Source: Paulownia fortunei (taxonomy: Eukaryota; Streptophyta; Magnoliopsida; Lamiales; Paulowniaceae). Taken from it: 64,000 nt of DNA. Position 1 is the first letter of the stretch, and each line of letters opens with the position of its first letter. The notes beneath the pieces are model-generated. The model was not told where the DNA came from. It saw only the letters and a list, made by a program, of their open reading frames with translations, and ran no database searches. Below are positions 16,001-27,966 of this stretch, in pieces. Made by a program: the position numbers and the translations under genes. The stretch covers positions 13,484,278 through 13,548,277 of the forward strand of contig CM033120.1 of assembly GCA_019321725.1 (NCBI GenBank), written 5' to 3'.

Positions 16001-16110
16001 ACATTTTTTTTTTGTAGTTTTTGGATGGTTGGGTTATTTTTGCGGAGTATGCAAGACCGAGAGCTCCTCTGCCCCCTCTGAACAGTGCACCTCCTCAGGG
16101 TCAGTGGTGA
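13048..16110 (+). CDS. ORRM2: Mitochondrial RRM protein, ORRM2-like
   Basis: Small RNA-recognition-motif protein, predicted to act in mitochondria in C-to-U RNA editing, as Arabidopsis ORRM2 does. Exons 13048-13210, 14804-14872, 14960-15066 and 16018-16110 join in frame to 143 residues. Residues 1-45 are Ala/Ser/Arg-rich and poor in acidic residues, consistent with a targeting presequence (RALYSSFSSF). A single RRM follows: RNP2-like NLFVSG (50-55), LSKRTTTEGLRDAFAKFG, and RNP1 KGFGFVRY (90-97), ending in FLDGWVIFAEYARPRAP with a short Pro-rich tail. There is no glycine-rich tail, unlike ORRM3/4-type proteins. The first intron (1.6 kb) carries a G-rich tract and a MITE-like element; the third (0.95 kb) carries a (CT)n run at about 15451-15472. 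Family assignment is strong; the symbol is by similarity and gene context. Confidence 0.88.
13479..13513 (+). repeat. G-rich tract, potential G-quadruplex
   Basis: Four G-runs lie within 35 bases: 13479-13483, 13485-13490, 13497-13499 and 13510-13513, with loops of 1, 6 and 10 bases. The tract is on the sense strand of the first intron of the ORRM2-like gene, about 270 bases after the donor site. Confidence 0.65.
13710..13940. mobile_element. Small MITE-like element in ORRM2 intron 1
   Basis: The left end GGTTCGTTTTGGATTGA and the reverse complement of the right end GGTTGTATTTAGATTGA match at about 13 of 17 positions, with inward-facing GGATTTCA / GGATTTGAG segments. The 231-base AT-rich body has no open frame. 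I see no clear target duplication, so the limits are approximate. The ends resemble those of the repeat at 59238. Confidence 0.45.
15451..15472 (+). repeat. (CT)n microsatellite
   Basis: A run of about eleven CT units inside the third intron of the ORRM2-like gene. Confidence 0.8.
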
Positions 16111-19100
16111 GGATTACAGAGAGAAAGCTCCACTTGTTGAAGTATACCATTCATCCAGCCAAACAATGATATAATTGGCGATTAAAATTCTTGTCTTCAT
16201 TCAAACAGAACTAAGTAATTATGTCTGGTCATGTTGTCAAATTATAGCTCACTTCTGTGGGGATTTGGTTGAGATATGTGGTTCCTACATATTCCCACTG
16301 TATTCATGCATCACAACTGGAGCCTTTGTCACCGGAGTATTGTTGTTTGGAAAAGTTTAGCTAGTATTGAACTTATTTTTGCTTATATGCACTGCACTCC
16401 ATTAGAAATACAAATTTGGGGCTAGCTTGTAACTGATTTCATCTTGGCTTTTGAAGTGCTGAATAGCCTTCCAAGCTGACACACCTGGGTTTGATTCCCA
16501 TTACCCGCTTATTTCCTTTTTCTATGTATTCTATTCCCCTAAAAGATGACACAGTTTCTAGTTTAATTTGTCCCAAAACACTTTTCTTGCATACAAAAAT
16601 ATTATATATTTACTCATTCAAATGTCTGTTATGCCCTTCAATATTACGGTTTCCTTATATATGCAGAGTAAACAAATCAATCGATCTTCATGCCGTACAT
16701 TTTGTGCACCATAAATAAACAAACTAAATTAGCAATGAATTTAAATCCATTTTCTAATAAAAATTGAATTGTTGGTGCTAATTGCCGGTCTTGATCCAAG
16801 AGCAAAGATCCGAGAGCCTGAACATTCATTTGCATCAAGATTTGACTAGGGAAATAGATTTGTTAATTTTGCACATAAAGCCCTTTAGTTTAAGATTCTC
16901 CGATCCACTTCTTCACAACGACGGAGCTAGACTACAAGAAAAATTTAATAATTGTTGAATTTCTAGACTACGTTGATTTTAAAAAAATTCATGAGTAATG
17001 ATTTGTTCAATCAAGCTTAGAACTAAATGATCTCAAAAAATATAGCCACAAATTGAAAAAGAAAATAAGAGGACATTCATATCTCAAGAATACTATTCTG
17101 GGACCACTCACTGATAACTCTAGACAATGTATCTGGTCGATGAATTGTGTCTGTTAGTAGAATGTTTTGGCAAGTGTTTTTTCCCTTTTAACAGTCACCA
17201 CCAGTCTGCGTCTTTCTTCTAGTGACTCAACCCTTGTACCAACAGTTTCCACAAAATTGTCCAGACAGAAATCCAGCAGTCCTTTGCCAAATCAATTCTT
17301 GTCAAACAGGTGGCGAAGAGTGAAGGAAAGGGGCCAATGGGTGAAGAGCATTTGCCTTCCCGTTCAAGTAACTAGAGAAACTCATGCTTAACTCCGAAAG
17401 TGACTTGACGATGGATATTTCGAGCTGATAAAACAACATTTGTGTTTGCACTCAATTCTGGTGCAGTTGGAAGTTGCGAACTGAACAACAAACATACGTC
17501 TGCGTTTCTACACAATGTTGTCGTCTTCCAACGATTCGATTTGTCAAAATTTGGTTCGATTTCTATAGTGAACTAGGGATCATTTCATGCTGATGTTGCT
17601 AGCCAACCTCCAACGCAAGGGTGAGATCGTTAAATTCTTCTTATAGAGTCGTGTTCTTTGGATCGACGACGGTCAAATCCTCCTATAATACTTGATTAAG
17701 TAATAGTAATAAATCATCCGAGTGTCCTCCAATGATCAAACAGAACCAGAGCCAAGGAATAATGATAAATAGTAAAGTGCAATATGAATTTTCGAAAATA
17801 AAAGAAAAATAAAATACTTATACGTACTAAAACAAGGTTACATTACCATGCATTACCTCTTTATGTTTCTAAATTCATTGAACGGCGTCAGGCTCCTAAA
17901 AATATAATATAGGATTCATCACATATTGCCCTTTGACTTTATGCCATGCTTCTCATTTTGTGTGGGTGGAATGAGGAGGTTGAGTGTTCGAATCTCGTAT
18001 ACATGGGTAACTTAAAAAAATAAAAAAAAAATTACATGCTACCGGATACCTAAGTTTGTTATAAACTATTAAATTATTTTTAAAAATAAAAAATAAAAAT
18101 GAATGAATTTTCAAAAAGAGGGTGGAAAAAAAAAAGAAGGGTTTGGCATAATGTTAGTTGGCATAGTTAATTATATGCAGTAGATGTCATTCAATCCACC
18201 GATATTTTTGGACTTGGGAGTTTGATAGATGGGGGAGTAAAGGAGTTATGGTGCAGAAAAGCTTGCACTTCACCTGCTTCCATTGATATGGGACCAAGCT
18301 AATAAGGTGGTTGCCTATTTTCATCAGTCAATAATTGTGACTTAAGAGTGTCTTAATTGCTGCTCCCAAGCTAAGCAAGATTGGCAGGTTAGAAAATTTT
18401 CAGGGCAGATGGGTTGATCTGACATTTATTTTTTAATATTATGTAAACTTTTTTTAATTTTGGGGCAGAGTAATTCACATTTTTAAATTTTTAATGTAAT
18501 AAAACTAACCTCAATATTTGTATAATGAGGTAAATTTTGTACACGAGGGATTTTGATAATTTAGCTCTCCTGGGCTTCAAAGTTTTGCCTTCCAGATGTA
18601 TTGAGAGAATTGTATGATACTTAAAAGACTAAATTGTCCATGGTTTGGATATGAATTTACCAAAATGCCATTTGAGCTAATATTAATGCAAATCACCATG
18701 CAAAATCAAAAAATTCATATTCATCCCAATTGACTTTTGGCTAATTTTCTGATTATCTGGAGTAGTAGTGGTAGTAGCTAAGCTACTCCATCCATATTGA
18801 AATTATCGCCAATAAATACGAATTAAGACACTGATTTGATGTTTAGAAATTTAATTCCTCTCAGTCGCATCCTCTCACCCCGCCTTAACAGCCGCGGACG
18901 CAAGGGGTAACCGCAGGGCATGATCGTAATTACACCAACTGCGATTTGATGGCGCATTAATCTCCCAATTCAAGATAAGGACAAAACGATGCCACTTATC
19001 TATTAATAGGTTAGCTCTCCCCACACAACTTGCATAACCTTCTCTCATACAACAGCACACAACGCATGATTCCTCGCGCGCGAGCACACAAAAAGAAGAG

Positions 19101-19251
19101 CTGACAGCATGAAGATTACCCTAATCAAACTAGCTTCCATTTCAATGGCTACTAACAATTACACCCATTCGAGCTAGCTGGATCATTCTCTTTTTTTCTT
19201 TTTTTAGCGCGTATCTTTTGTCTCTCTTTTTGTGTGTCTGCGTATATAAAT
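16111..19251. other. 3.1 kb spacer
   Basis: The first few hundred bases should be the ORRM2-like 3' untranslated region. I found no gene in the rest. A weak plus-strand open stretch at 17167-17391 has no ATG start and no family resemblance. A possible SINE relic lies at about 17960-18035. The last 400 bases (18860-19251) are less AT-rich and should hold the promoter and leader of the next gene. Confidence 0.5.
17960..18035 (+). mobile_element. Possible tRNA-derived SINE relic
   Basis: GTTCGAATC fits the RNA polymerase III B box (GWTCRANNC). A weaker A-box-like TGGAATGAGGAGG lies close upstream, and an A-rich tail follows. The box spacing is short and no target duplication is visible, so this is tentative. 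Confidence 0.3.
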
Positions 19252-21171
19252 ATGAAGTTTTTGTTGGAATTCGTCACGTGTTGTGGGTCATGCTCGTCGG
19301 GGGCTCGTCAGCCGGCGGAGGAGACGAGATTGCTGGTGGTGCAGGAACCTCGCCGCCGCGTGGGGCGGAAGCAGGGGAGGGTGAGGGGTGGCGGACGCGA
19401 ATGGCGGCCTTCGCTGTCGTCGATATCGGAAGATGTGTTAATGGCGGAGAGGATTAATAATGTTGAACGGCCGGTGGCGGGGTGGCGGAGGAGCCTCAAG
19501 GGGAAGGTTTCGTCCATGTCGCAAAGAGATCGGACCCGTTCTTTAGATCACAATGATGGCCGGTAATATTTGCTGCATCGTCTCCTATTTCGACAATTTT
19601 CGATGAATTTTGTGTTTAATTTTTCCTCATCTTCCACACTTATTTTTTTTTCATGCGATCTTATTTTTTTAGTTAAACAATTTGTTTTTATACATGATAA
19701 CGTTATTGAGCCGGAATAACAGTCAACAATTCCATATATGATGAAATTTATAATCTAGTTTCATCCGAGAGAAGCCACAGGAAAATATTTTTTAATTTAA
19801 ATATAGAAATTAAGTTATTTTTAGTTTTAATAATTTAATTTAAAAATTAAAGTAATCCATAATTATCATAAATAGAATGCACAGATGTGAAAAAAAAAGT
19901 TTATTTATTTGAATTTAAATTAAAATATAAGTTAACTTAGATTCTAGACATATTTAGGGTTTTTTTAGATTTAGAACTATATTCCCTTATATTATACAAA
20001 GTTATAGATTAATTACTTTCTTCACTTTTTTTTTTTTTACTTGATAATTAATTATATTAAAAAAGGATTTTATTTACTTTTAGATATTTTGTTTTCTCAA
20101 AAGTAGAATCCAAAAATCTAACCGATAATTTTACTTTTGTATGAATAACCCAGTCCCCTTGATCTTGGTTAGGATGGCATTGCCAGACGGGCAAGGTAAA
20201 TGAAAAGGCTTCGCGTATAATATAGCACGTAGGGTGTATCATAGCCACACAAAAGAAAAAAATTGTAACGGCCCAATTTATGGTGGAGAAATTATAGTAT
20301 GAAATTCAATAGGTATTGGAAATGTGTCTACTCGTTTTCAATAATGGTTATTAAATTATAAATGATGGTAATTTTCATCAATATCTCTTAAAAATTATCT
20401 CTTCAGTCCAAAAATAATTTGATAAATTGAGTGTGTTGCACTCACTTCGATCAAAAACTTCATCTAATGGGTCTCACCTTTCACTTAAATACACATATTT
20501 TAGCGAAATATCAAAATTTGTAGGTCTATACAGAATCCCAATAACTAAATTGTTGTTCTTCTAGAAACATTACAATATTAGAGTCGAGTGTTTTAAGAAA
20601 TCAAGTTATATTTATTTATGTTTGTGTATATATATATATATATATTTGTTTATGAAGGAAAGAAATAGCTAAGAATTTACATGTTACTTGTGAAGGAGGA
20701 GGAAATAAGATACAAGTATTGCTTTGAAGTTAGGTAAATAAGAAGAAAAAAATAGGATAGTTAATTCCTTCAAATGAAAACAAAGTCCCGCAACAGAGTA
20801 CACGTGTGATAAAGTTGGATCATAGGTAGGGTTGTTTGTAATTGTAATGCATTTCTTAAGTTTAAATCCATCTTTTAAAAGGACTTAAAATTATAAGTTC
20901 AACATCAATGAATTCTACATTATCATGTACAAATTCAATGATACTGACGTAACTCAAAATAATAATTTCTTTTTAACAAAAACAAATTGAAAAATTGTCA
21001 GTTTCATTTATCTATGCATGTCAGTCAATGTTTTTGAACATTATATTTCTTGTTTAATAATATGTTGAGTTAATTGATGAGAATATGGTTGTGTGTTATT
21101 TTGTGTTTTACAGGCGAGCTCCACTTCCAGCCATCATGCCAACATTTTCTCCAACACCCTTCATGTTTTGA
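19252..21171 (+). CDS. Small plant protein of unknown function, two exons
   Basis: Exon 1 (19252-19562) and exon 2 (21114-21171) join CG|G at GT-AG borders and give 122 residues. The N-terminus MKFLLEFVTCCGSCSSG is hydrophobic and cysteine-rich, so membrane attachment by S-acylation is possible (inference). The centre is very Arg/Gly-rich, followed by EWRPSLSSISEDV and WRRSLKGKVSSM. The C-terminus APLPAIMPTFSPTPFMF is encoded almost alone by the tiny second exon; from memory this tail recurs in small uncharacterised plant proteins, but I cannot name the family. The ATG is the first in frame. A TATATAAA directly before it cannot be the TATA box if translation starts here. The 1.55 kb intron is AT-rich with a (TA)n run at about 20630-20644. 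Exon 1 is far more GC-rich than its surroundings. Confidence 0.75.
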
Positions 21172-23156
21172 ATGGTTTTTCTTGATTTTTCAGTGCCTTG
21201 TCCCTAGTCCCAAGCCTCTCGTATTTGTATGGACACTTCAAATTTTGTACATAAGAACCTATGTTAACTAGTGTACAGTTTTTTTGGTAATTTATAAGAT
21301 GGGCCACTACATTCTGTTACACAAGTTTGCACCATTCGTGCTGTGATTAGTGTTTTTCTTATTATTTTGGGGACTTTTAGCTAATATAATTTTATTTCTA
21401 TATATCGCACACACCTAGTATGGAAGACATATGATTAATACTACTTCCTGTCGCAAAATAAAACTTTGTATGACTAGTAATTTGATTATGTAGTTTGGAT
21501 AAATCTTGAATTGGATGGGAAAACTATTGCTGAAAAATTATGCATGTTTTGGGTCATAAAAATGTGAGGTAAATATGCGTATTTTTCATGGCAGTTTACT
21601 ATATTCGGAAAGGTTAGAAATATTATTTCATCTTGACATAAAAGAAAAGGTGCAGCAATATTTTTCTAAGAATAAAGAATAAATAAATTGAGAAAACAAA
21701 AAATGATAGTGTAAGTTCAAAATTCAACGAGTTAAACTTTTGAATTTAAATTAAGTTTTATACTAATGTGATAGACTCAATCATCAATGATAGACTCTTA
21801 CTCTGGCAAGGGGATAAGGCATAAATTTACTGCCAAAACTGGAGAGAGTAATGGATCAGTTCAAATATAAATCTGTCTCTTATACGAATTTTTATTATTA
21901 TAAATGAATTTAAAATCTTAAATTTTTATTTTCAAATGCATTTCGTCCCCAACATGTACCGTTAATTTATTTTATTTTTTAAAAAAATATTATATATATT
22001 TATGTGATATTTTTTAAAATATATATATTTAAAAGAATTAGTATATTATTTTTAAAAAAATACATTTTAAATATTTAAAAATAATTAAATAGGTTTAACG
22101 GTCTAACCCTCCAATTCAAATTCAGCCCAAGTTCTAAAATTTCTTAGTGCGGCTGGTCTTCGGATTGTGCAAACTCTTCCATTGTCATCCAACCAACAAA
22201 AGGGAACCTAAGATAAAGATATCATATTATCACTTGTTTTGGAGACAAATGTAAGAAAAATAAAACAGTGGAAAATTTATCAGAATTTTTCCAATAATTG
22301 AGAATCTTCTGTACCTTATAATTGATAAAATTATTTTCCATGTAAAGAACTTTCTCATAAAATTTGAATTTCCATTAAAATAAGTAAAAATTTGCTTCCT
22401 TCCATCTTTTCCTCTTCCATCCTATTTTCACGAAAGCATATATGTATACAAGAAAAGTTAAAAGATGTAGAATATCCGAATCTAATGTGCCTCTAAACTA
22501 GGAAATCTCTTTCTAAGTTTGGTCACAATCAATTAATTATACACCTTCGTTAAACTAACTATACATCGTAAGTGTCGGTTTCTGCAAAACCCAATCCGAA
22601 CTAAAATGAATCCTCACCTCAAAAACTTTATCAGCTCCATTAAATCAAATAGCACGATGACAGAAACACAAACAACTATTTTTTGTTAGAAACTTATAAT
22701 TCAGATTCAATTTGTTTAACACTCAACCAATCTCACAATATGTGCTATTATATTTTTTAGGTTGTGATTAATTTATTTTTCAGAATATTAACCAAAAAAT
22801 AAATTTATTTACTCTGTAATTAAATTGAGTGCGGCAAAATACAAGTATAAAACTATGTAATTTATTGGTAAATTGACCTTGTAACATTGATGAACAGAAG
22901 TCACAGAAATAGTTCCAAGCACGATAAGGAACAAATGTAAGCGTTTATTGGATGAGAATAACATCATCACAATTGCCCGTCAGCAAGTAAACTTCCTTCC
23001 AGACGGGTGAGAAAATAAAGTAAAAACAAAATAAATTGAAGTCTTTACTTATTTATGAACTATATTCTGTCTTGTTACGACAAGGTCATGCGACCAAAAA
23101 ACCAGAGACAGTTTATTGTTTCCATCATTTTGCCATGTAAAGAAACAGAGGAAGAA
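21172..23156. other. 2 kb AT-rich spacer between convergent genes
   Basis: Contains the 3' flanks of the unknown small protein gene and of LEA14. No coding segment, RNA gene or recognisable element was seen. The part 21960-22100 is almost pure A/T. Confidence 0.5.
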
Positions 23157-23642
23157 TTAATTGGCTTCATCCGCAGATGATTTTCCTCCTCCGAAAAAGT
23201 CAGAAATGGTGGGCAGCTTCATCTCACCTTTATACGACATGGGAATGGTAACGTTCCCAATCAACGGAAGATCAATAATCAGCCCCAATTCCAATACATA
23301 ATCGATATCCCAATCGCCGCTGATGTCCCGGACCAAGCTCACCACCGCGCTGTGCGGCAGCTTCACCGTCACATCCAGCATCGTCTTGTCATTAGCTTTG
23401 AGGGAACCCGGATCCGGGATAGAACCCGACGCGATCCCATTCCCGGAGCTCTTGACCGTGTAAGTAATCTCCCCGATCGGGATCGGAACGGAGTAGGGAT
23501 TGGAGACGGAAACCTTCGCCAGTAAAGTTATTCCGTTGAGGCCGAAACCCTTGAGATCCACGTCCGTGATGGTCGCCTCTGGCTTCGGCATGTTGGCCAC
23601 CTTTTCCGCCACGAAATTCTTGGCTTGCTCTATAATATCCAT
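23157..23642 (-). CDS. LEA14: LEA14 desiccation protectant (WHy domain)
   Basis: Late-embryogenesis-abundant protein of the atypical, folded LEA_2 group, thought to protect cells in drought, salt and cold, probably in the cytosol. A single exon encodes 161 residues, close to the usual length of about 150. The short helical N-terminus (MDIIEQAKNFVAEKV) is followed by a water-stress-and-hypersensitive-response domain (about 28-130) with LLAKVSVSNPYSVPIPI, SIPDPGSLKA, GDWDIDYVLELGLIIDLPLIGNVTIP and KGEMKLPTISDFF. The frame stays open upstream to 23843, but the first methionine of the family alignment is at 23642, and a TATA-like TATATA lies only about 80 bases before it. There is no transmembrane segment, which separates it from NHL/NDR1 members of the same superfamily. 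Confidence 0.94.
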   Translation of the reverse strand: MDIIEQAKNFVAEKVANMPKPEATITDVDLKGFGLNGITLLAKVSVSNPYSVPIPIGEITYTVKSSGNGIASGSIPDPGSLKANDKTMLDVTVKLPHSAVVSLVRDISGDWDIDYVLELGLIIDLPLIGNVTIPMSYKGEMKLPTISDFFGGGKSSADEAN

Positions 23643-23718
23643 TTTTATGGCTTTCAGTTTTGCCTGATTGTGTGTGCTCTGTGAAATGAGGGATGAATAA
23701 GCAGAAGTGGGGGAGGTG

Positions 23719-23887
23719 TATATATGTGTAGCCGAGGCCGAGTGGATTGAGAAACTTAAAGGGGACGCGTGATTAGCAACATGGATGGGCAGTGGGAACT
23801 CCGCGTTTTTAGATCTGTGCACATTTTTCTTCAGCGTGGGCACGGGAAGAGTGGTGCGGCATTTTGTTGGTGAAATTTGAGTCAGTC

Positions 23888-23923
<36 letters not shown>

Positions 23924-23995
23924 CCAAGAAAGAGGAACAAAACCACTGAGTGATGGCCGAGTTGATGAAGGAAAGATTGTCGGGACGTGTGTTGA
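23719..23995 (-). promoter_or_regulatory. LEA14 promoter region
   Basis: A TATA-like element on the minus strand lies at 23719-23724. An ACGCGT core (about 23765-23770), like the coupling element CE3, lies about 45 bases further upstream, and an ACGT-core motif (ACGTGT, 23985-23990) further still. Such elements suit ABA or drought induction, which is known for LEA14 genes. A (CT)n tract at about 23890-23919 lies between them. Confidence 0.5.
23890..23919 (+). repeat. (CT)n microsatellite
   Basis: About fifteen CT units (GA on the LEA14 sense strand) roughly 170 bases upstream of its TATA-like element. GA tracts in plant promoters can bind BBR/BPC factors; a role here is inference. Confidence 0.85.
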
Positions 23996-26103
23996 ATTTT
24001 CTTTTAATATTTTTTTGATTGAAAACTTAGTCTATATAATTTGCAGATTATTACATTAATTTAATAATTTATTCAATGTGTAGCCAAATAATAATGACCA
24101 CGAATTTTTTCATTATTTAAAACAAAAAAAAGGGAGGAACAAAAATATTAAGCAACAATGCTACAATGTCACCATAGTATATGGTATTAATGGTATATAA
24201 TATTAAATTATAATAATATTTATTTTATCTTAATAGTATTTTTTGTAAATTTAATAATAATAAGAATTGTATGTGTATTGTTATTATTAATAATTAATGA
24301 TAATAACCATATAATCATAGAATTATTATGAAATTTTTTATTATTGACTGATTTATTATTATACATGCTTAATTAATTATTAATATAAATGGCATACATT
24401 CAATTGTCACGTAATATGTACATTCACATATATATATATGATAAATCACAACTTTAACATTATCCGTCGAGATTTTATTACTTTTAGCATTTAAACTTAG
24501 TGTTTTGTATCAATTTGAAATCCTCTAAACTTTTAAATTTATCAATTTGATACTTTAACTTTTTTATGTATACCAACAAGACCTTTATGACCAAATTTTC
24601 GTACCAAATAGAAAATATATTTACATCTACCTCCACTAAAATTTTAGCTTTTAGCATCAACCTACATGAGATTTGAATTTTTGACAAATATCTTCCTCTA
24701 ATACTATTTGGTCAAAATATTTACTGAAATTTGATTAAAAGATCAGATACACTCATCCCTTTACTTTTTTAAAAAATAAGTAAAAGATCAAATTAAGTCT
24801 AAGTCATGTTCATTAAAAAATAAGGAGTGTAGAGTGATTTTTATATGTGTATAAAATAAATCCACAACATATAGATTATTAAGCGACAGACACTTTTTAC
24901 AGTGCATAATTCTAAAAAAATTTAAGTTTATATTATGTACAAAAAGATAGTAAATTTGATAACAACTCCATTTTGAACTTTTGAAAATTATAAAATGGTT
25001 GATTATATGATTAAAGATGGTATTTTTAATTAAATGTAGTCTGTTTTTTTGAAAAATTTATATTGAAATTGTAAAATATTTATAATTTCGAAATTATTAA
25101 TCATTTTTCACATGTAAAATTTGTGGTAAATCCATATCCCTTATATCATTGAAATGATCTTAACATTTAAAATTTGGTTGGATTCATTTCTCTTGAAAAA
25201 TTATGCATTACTAAAAGTAACTTTTCAATTTTTTTTAAAAAACTTTTTTTTTTTTTTCTTTCATAAGCATTGGGATGGGGGCCTTTTGATCCTTAAATTA
25301 AATTTTATTAGAGTCTTTAATAAAATAGTACTAAATAGAGGTATTGCTAAAATTTTAAATTTTAGAGGAGGTAAAAGCCAAAAGTTTAGAGAAAATAAAT
25401 GCAAATTTACTGAAAGCAAAATTATCTAAAAGATCATGTTTAGCATAAAACAATAAGTTGAAGGGTCAAAAAATATATATTATATATACCCACAAACTTG
25501 CAAATTCCTTGAATATTCTTTTTATAAGCTTGCTTCTATATTTTTGTATTCAAAAGATATTAATTTCCATGAAAGTGACATGAAATAATTGAGAAAATAA
25601 GAATGACAGTAATCTTCAATTAGATTGCAAATGGTGCACTTCACCACCAATCATCATCCGCCCCTACCCTTTCCTTCTTGGCTGTTCTAATATTTAGAGA
25701 TAAGACCGTCATTAATATACTTGTTTCAAGTTATCTAGGCTTACTAATCTAGACTTAAAACACGTTTTCCACCTATATTGATCTTCAATCCGCGACACTT
25801 TAATGAGCAAGAATTCAATTACCAACATTACAAAAAACGTGATTAACCGAAAAATATATTTCCCATCCTGGGGTGGTGACTCCATATTGTCATGCTGAAA
25901 TTGCTGGAATATAAAAAATTAAGCAAAGAAAAAGCTTCATTATATAAGGGCATAACATTGCCATGTATTTCCACTGTCAAAACTAATACTACATCAACTG
26001 ACATTATTCTCATTAACCCTATGGCAGAACTCATAACATCATATCCCAGCCAAGAAAAGAAACTTGATAATTTCCTCTACATGTGCATTCATTAGTCCCA
26101 TCT
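23996..26103. other. 2.1 kb AT-rich spacer
   Basis: Lies between the LEA14 promoter and the 3' end of the GRAS gene. It is low-complexity AT-rich sequence with poly-T and poly-A runs. The part 24480-25450 has the look of a degraded repeat (recurring CCTCTAAACTTTTAAATT-like phrases), but I could not define ends. No gene seen. Confidence 0.45.
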
Positions 26104-27852
26104 TCAGTGCCAAGCAGATGCTGAGATCAGATTCCTATCCTTCCATCCTAATAGCATAGCTCCATCCTTCTCCAGTAAGGTGTAATGGTCGGAGTAGCAT
26201 CTCAACAATCCCCTCATCACTGAATTCACATAAGAACTTAAAGGAAATTGATGAAAACCAGCCATCATAAATCTCAATCTCCACTTGCCAAATAGCTCAT
26301 GACGTTCCACTCTCTCCTTGCCTTCACATGCTACGACGTTCACAATGTCCCTGGCTAAACAGTGTTGCTCCACGTTGATGCGTTCCTTCCTGTCCCTTGG
26401 TATGGTAACATCTATCGACTCGAACATTGCTGAGTAGTAGTCTAAGGTTTCTATGAATCTTGGGAGAAAAGGGGCGGTGTTTGTGTTCGATTCTTGCTCC
26501 ACCAGAGTGACCACCTTCGGAGAGAGTGATTTCACCATCCTCAGAAGTCCATCTCTCAGATTGGACACATCAACACTCTCGTCAGGGGTGTGGTGGAGCT
26601 GCAGTGGAAAATTCACTGCCAGGGCCTCACCAGGCCTAACGTCAAGCATCTCCCTCGTGATGTCGGGAGCAAAAACTGGAACAGCATGAAACTCAACAGG
26701 GATGTTAAATTTCTCAGAAATTGCTGCAAATCGTTTCCCTACTGCTGAAAGACCATCACCTCGAGCATATTTTGAGACTGGATCATCGATCCCAGTAATG
26801 CGCACATGTGGAGCCCCACCAGGTCTTGCTGCAAGTGCTTGTAACAGAGTCATCCACTGCGTCCCCTGTGCAATCTGGAAATCTATGATGTGGATACAAT
26901 CCTCGTTTTTGCATGCTTCAGCAATGGCGCCGTTTGCAGCCATATAACCGAACTTCAAATAAGGACATATTTCATACAGAATTTGCATGTAGGAGAGCAG
27001 ATCTTTGCTATCTGGCTCATTGCACTTTAAGGCCCGGTAAATGTTACTACCAGATGACTCTTTCCTCGCTATTAACCCTTCTACCATGTAAGCACCTAGA
27101 CGCTGAATTGGCTCTCCACTAATAGAAACGGCAGCACGTGCGTGCTCTACCAGTTTTTTGAATTCATCTAATTTGTTCTCAGATAGAGCTGTAGCACACG
27201 CAATTAGCAGCTGTTTGAGGGTATAAGGAGGGATACCCGGTGCAAAGTCCTCCATTGCTCTGCGACGTTTCTCAATATGAAGCTCATCGCTTGAGCTGCC
27301 AAGCTGGGAATCACGAGGTGACTCAGATTGATGTGAGTGAGACACCTGAGCGTCCTGGTTCCAGGCTCTTGACCTCTGACCTGGTGTTTGATATAGCAAA
27401 TTTTCCCCCCAAAAAGGCTCTGATGTTGTCACTTCCTCATCATCATCTGCAGCCATAAGAGCACTCTCCAACTCCAGCAAAGCATGTCTTATGTGCTGAT
27501 TGGCATTTACATTTTGAAGAAACGAAGGCCCACCTGAATGAATTAGTAGACTATCTTGAAGGCAGAAGGGAGAGGGTCCTGATTGCTGGAAGTAATTGTT
27601 GTAATCCAGTGAAGAATTAGAAGAAGGGGTGGCTTCAGAAAGATTATCTGTCGAACTATTTTGCTCCTGACTATCACTGTTCCTGGTGAGGGTCTCAGTA
27701 TCAAAATGGGAAGAGAAAGGCGAATTAGGTGAGTTTCTTGGGTCGAATTTGAAGGATCTAAACAGCCTTGTAGGTATGGAGGAAGCAGGAGAATATGAAG
27801 AGTAGGATAAGCCTGCACCAGTGACACTGTATCCAAAATAATGAGAGTCCAT
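26104..27852 (-). CDS. GRAS transcription regulator, PAT1 subfamily
   Basis: Nuclear regulator of the GRAS family, 582 residues in one coding exon. The N-terminal 206 residues are Ser/Asn-rich and disordered. They include the conserved QHIRHALLELESALMAADDD segment (119-138) that PAT1/SCL members share in related form, and a basic KRRR (195-198). The GRAS domain (about 207-582) shows LHRI from 208, GEPIQRLGAYMVEGL, the VHIID-like IHIIDFQIAQGTQW (320-333), LHRII, the RFIETLDYYSAMFESID region (PFYRE, 465-481), and a C-terminal SAW motif ending ISASAW. There is no DELLA or TVHYNP motif, so it is not a gibberellin repressor. Subfamily members act in phytochrome A signalling, chitin/GA response and stress. 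The ATG at 27852 is chosen because the four residues upstream lack an ATG. The leader is interrupted by a 1.65 kb intron. Confidence 0.95.
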   Translation of the reverse strand: MDSHYFGYSVTGAGLSYSSYSPASSIPTRLFRSFKFDPRNSPNSPFSSHFDTETLTRNSDSQEQNSSTDNLSEATPSSNSSLDYNNYFQQSGPSPFCLQDSLLIHSGGPSFLQNVNANQHIRHALLELESALMAADDDEEVTTSEPFWGENLLYQTPGQRSRAWNQDAQVSHSHQSESPRDSQLGSSSDELHIEKRRRAMEDFAPGIPPYTLKQLLIACATALSENKLDEFKKLVEHARAAVSISGEPIQRLGAYMVEGLIARKESSGSNIYRALKCNEPDSKDLLSYMQILYEICPYLKFGYMAANGAIAEACKNEDCIHIIDFQIAQGTQWMTLLQALAARPGGAPHVRITGIDDPVSKYARGDGLSAVGKRFAAISEKFNIPVEFHAVPVFAPDITREMLDVRPGEALAVNFPLQLHHTPDESVDVSNLRDGLLRMVKSLSPKVVTLVEQESNTNTAPFLPRFIETLDYYSAMFESIDVTIPRDRKERINVEQHCLARDIVNVVACEGKERVERHELFGKWRLRFMMAGFHQFPLSSYVNSVMRGLLRCYSDHYTLLEKDGAMLLGWKDRNLISASAWH

Positions 27853-27966
27853 CCTATATAACAAGCATCAGCTGCCAAATGCACCGAGTATATCCAGCAA
27901 AGTTCAGGTGGTTCCAAGAAGCGTTTATAAGTCAATTTTGAGGGTACCTTATAGAAAAATATCAAC

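Noticed and set aside
16485..16505. tRNA B-box-like GGTTTGATTCC
   Set aside because: No A box at the right distance and no cloverleaf; not a tRNA gene.
17167..17391. 74-codon open frame
   Set aside because: Starts with a non-ATG codon, has no domain and lies in a spacer without promoter signs.
23643..23843. N-terminal extension of LEA14 by 67 residues
   Set aside because: It runs through a TATA-like element and lacks similarity to the family; LEA14 proteins begin at the methionine at 23642.
27853..27864. Four extra residues at the GRAS start
   Set aside because: They would need a non-ATG start; the first in-frame ATG is at 27852.
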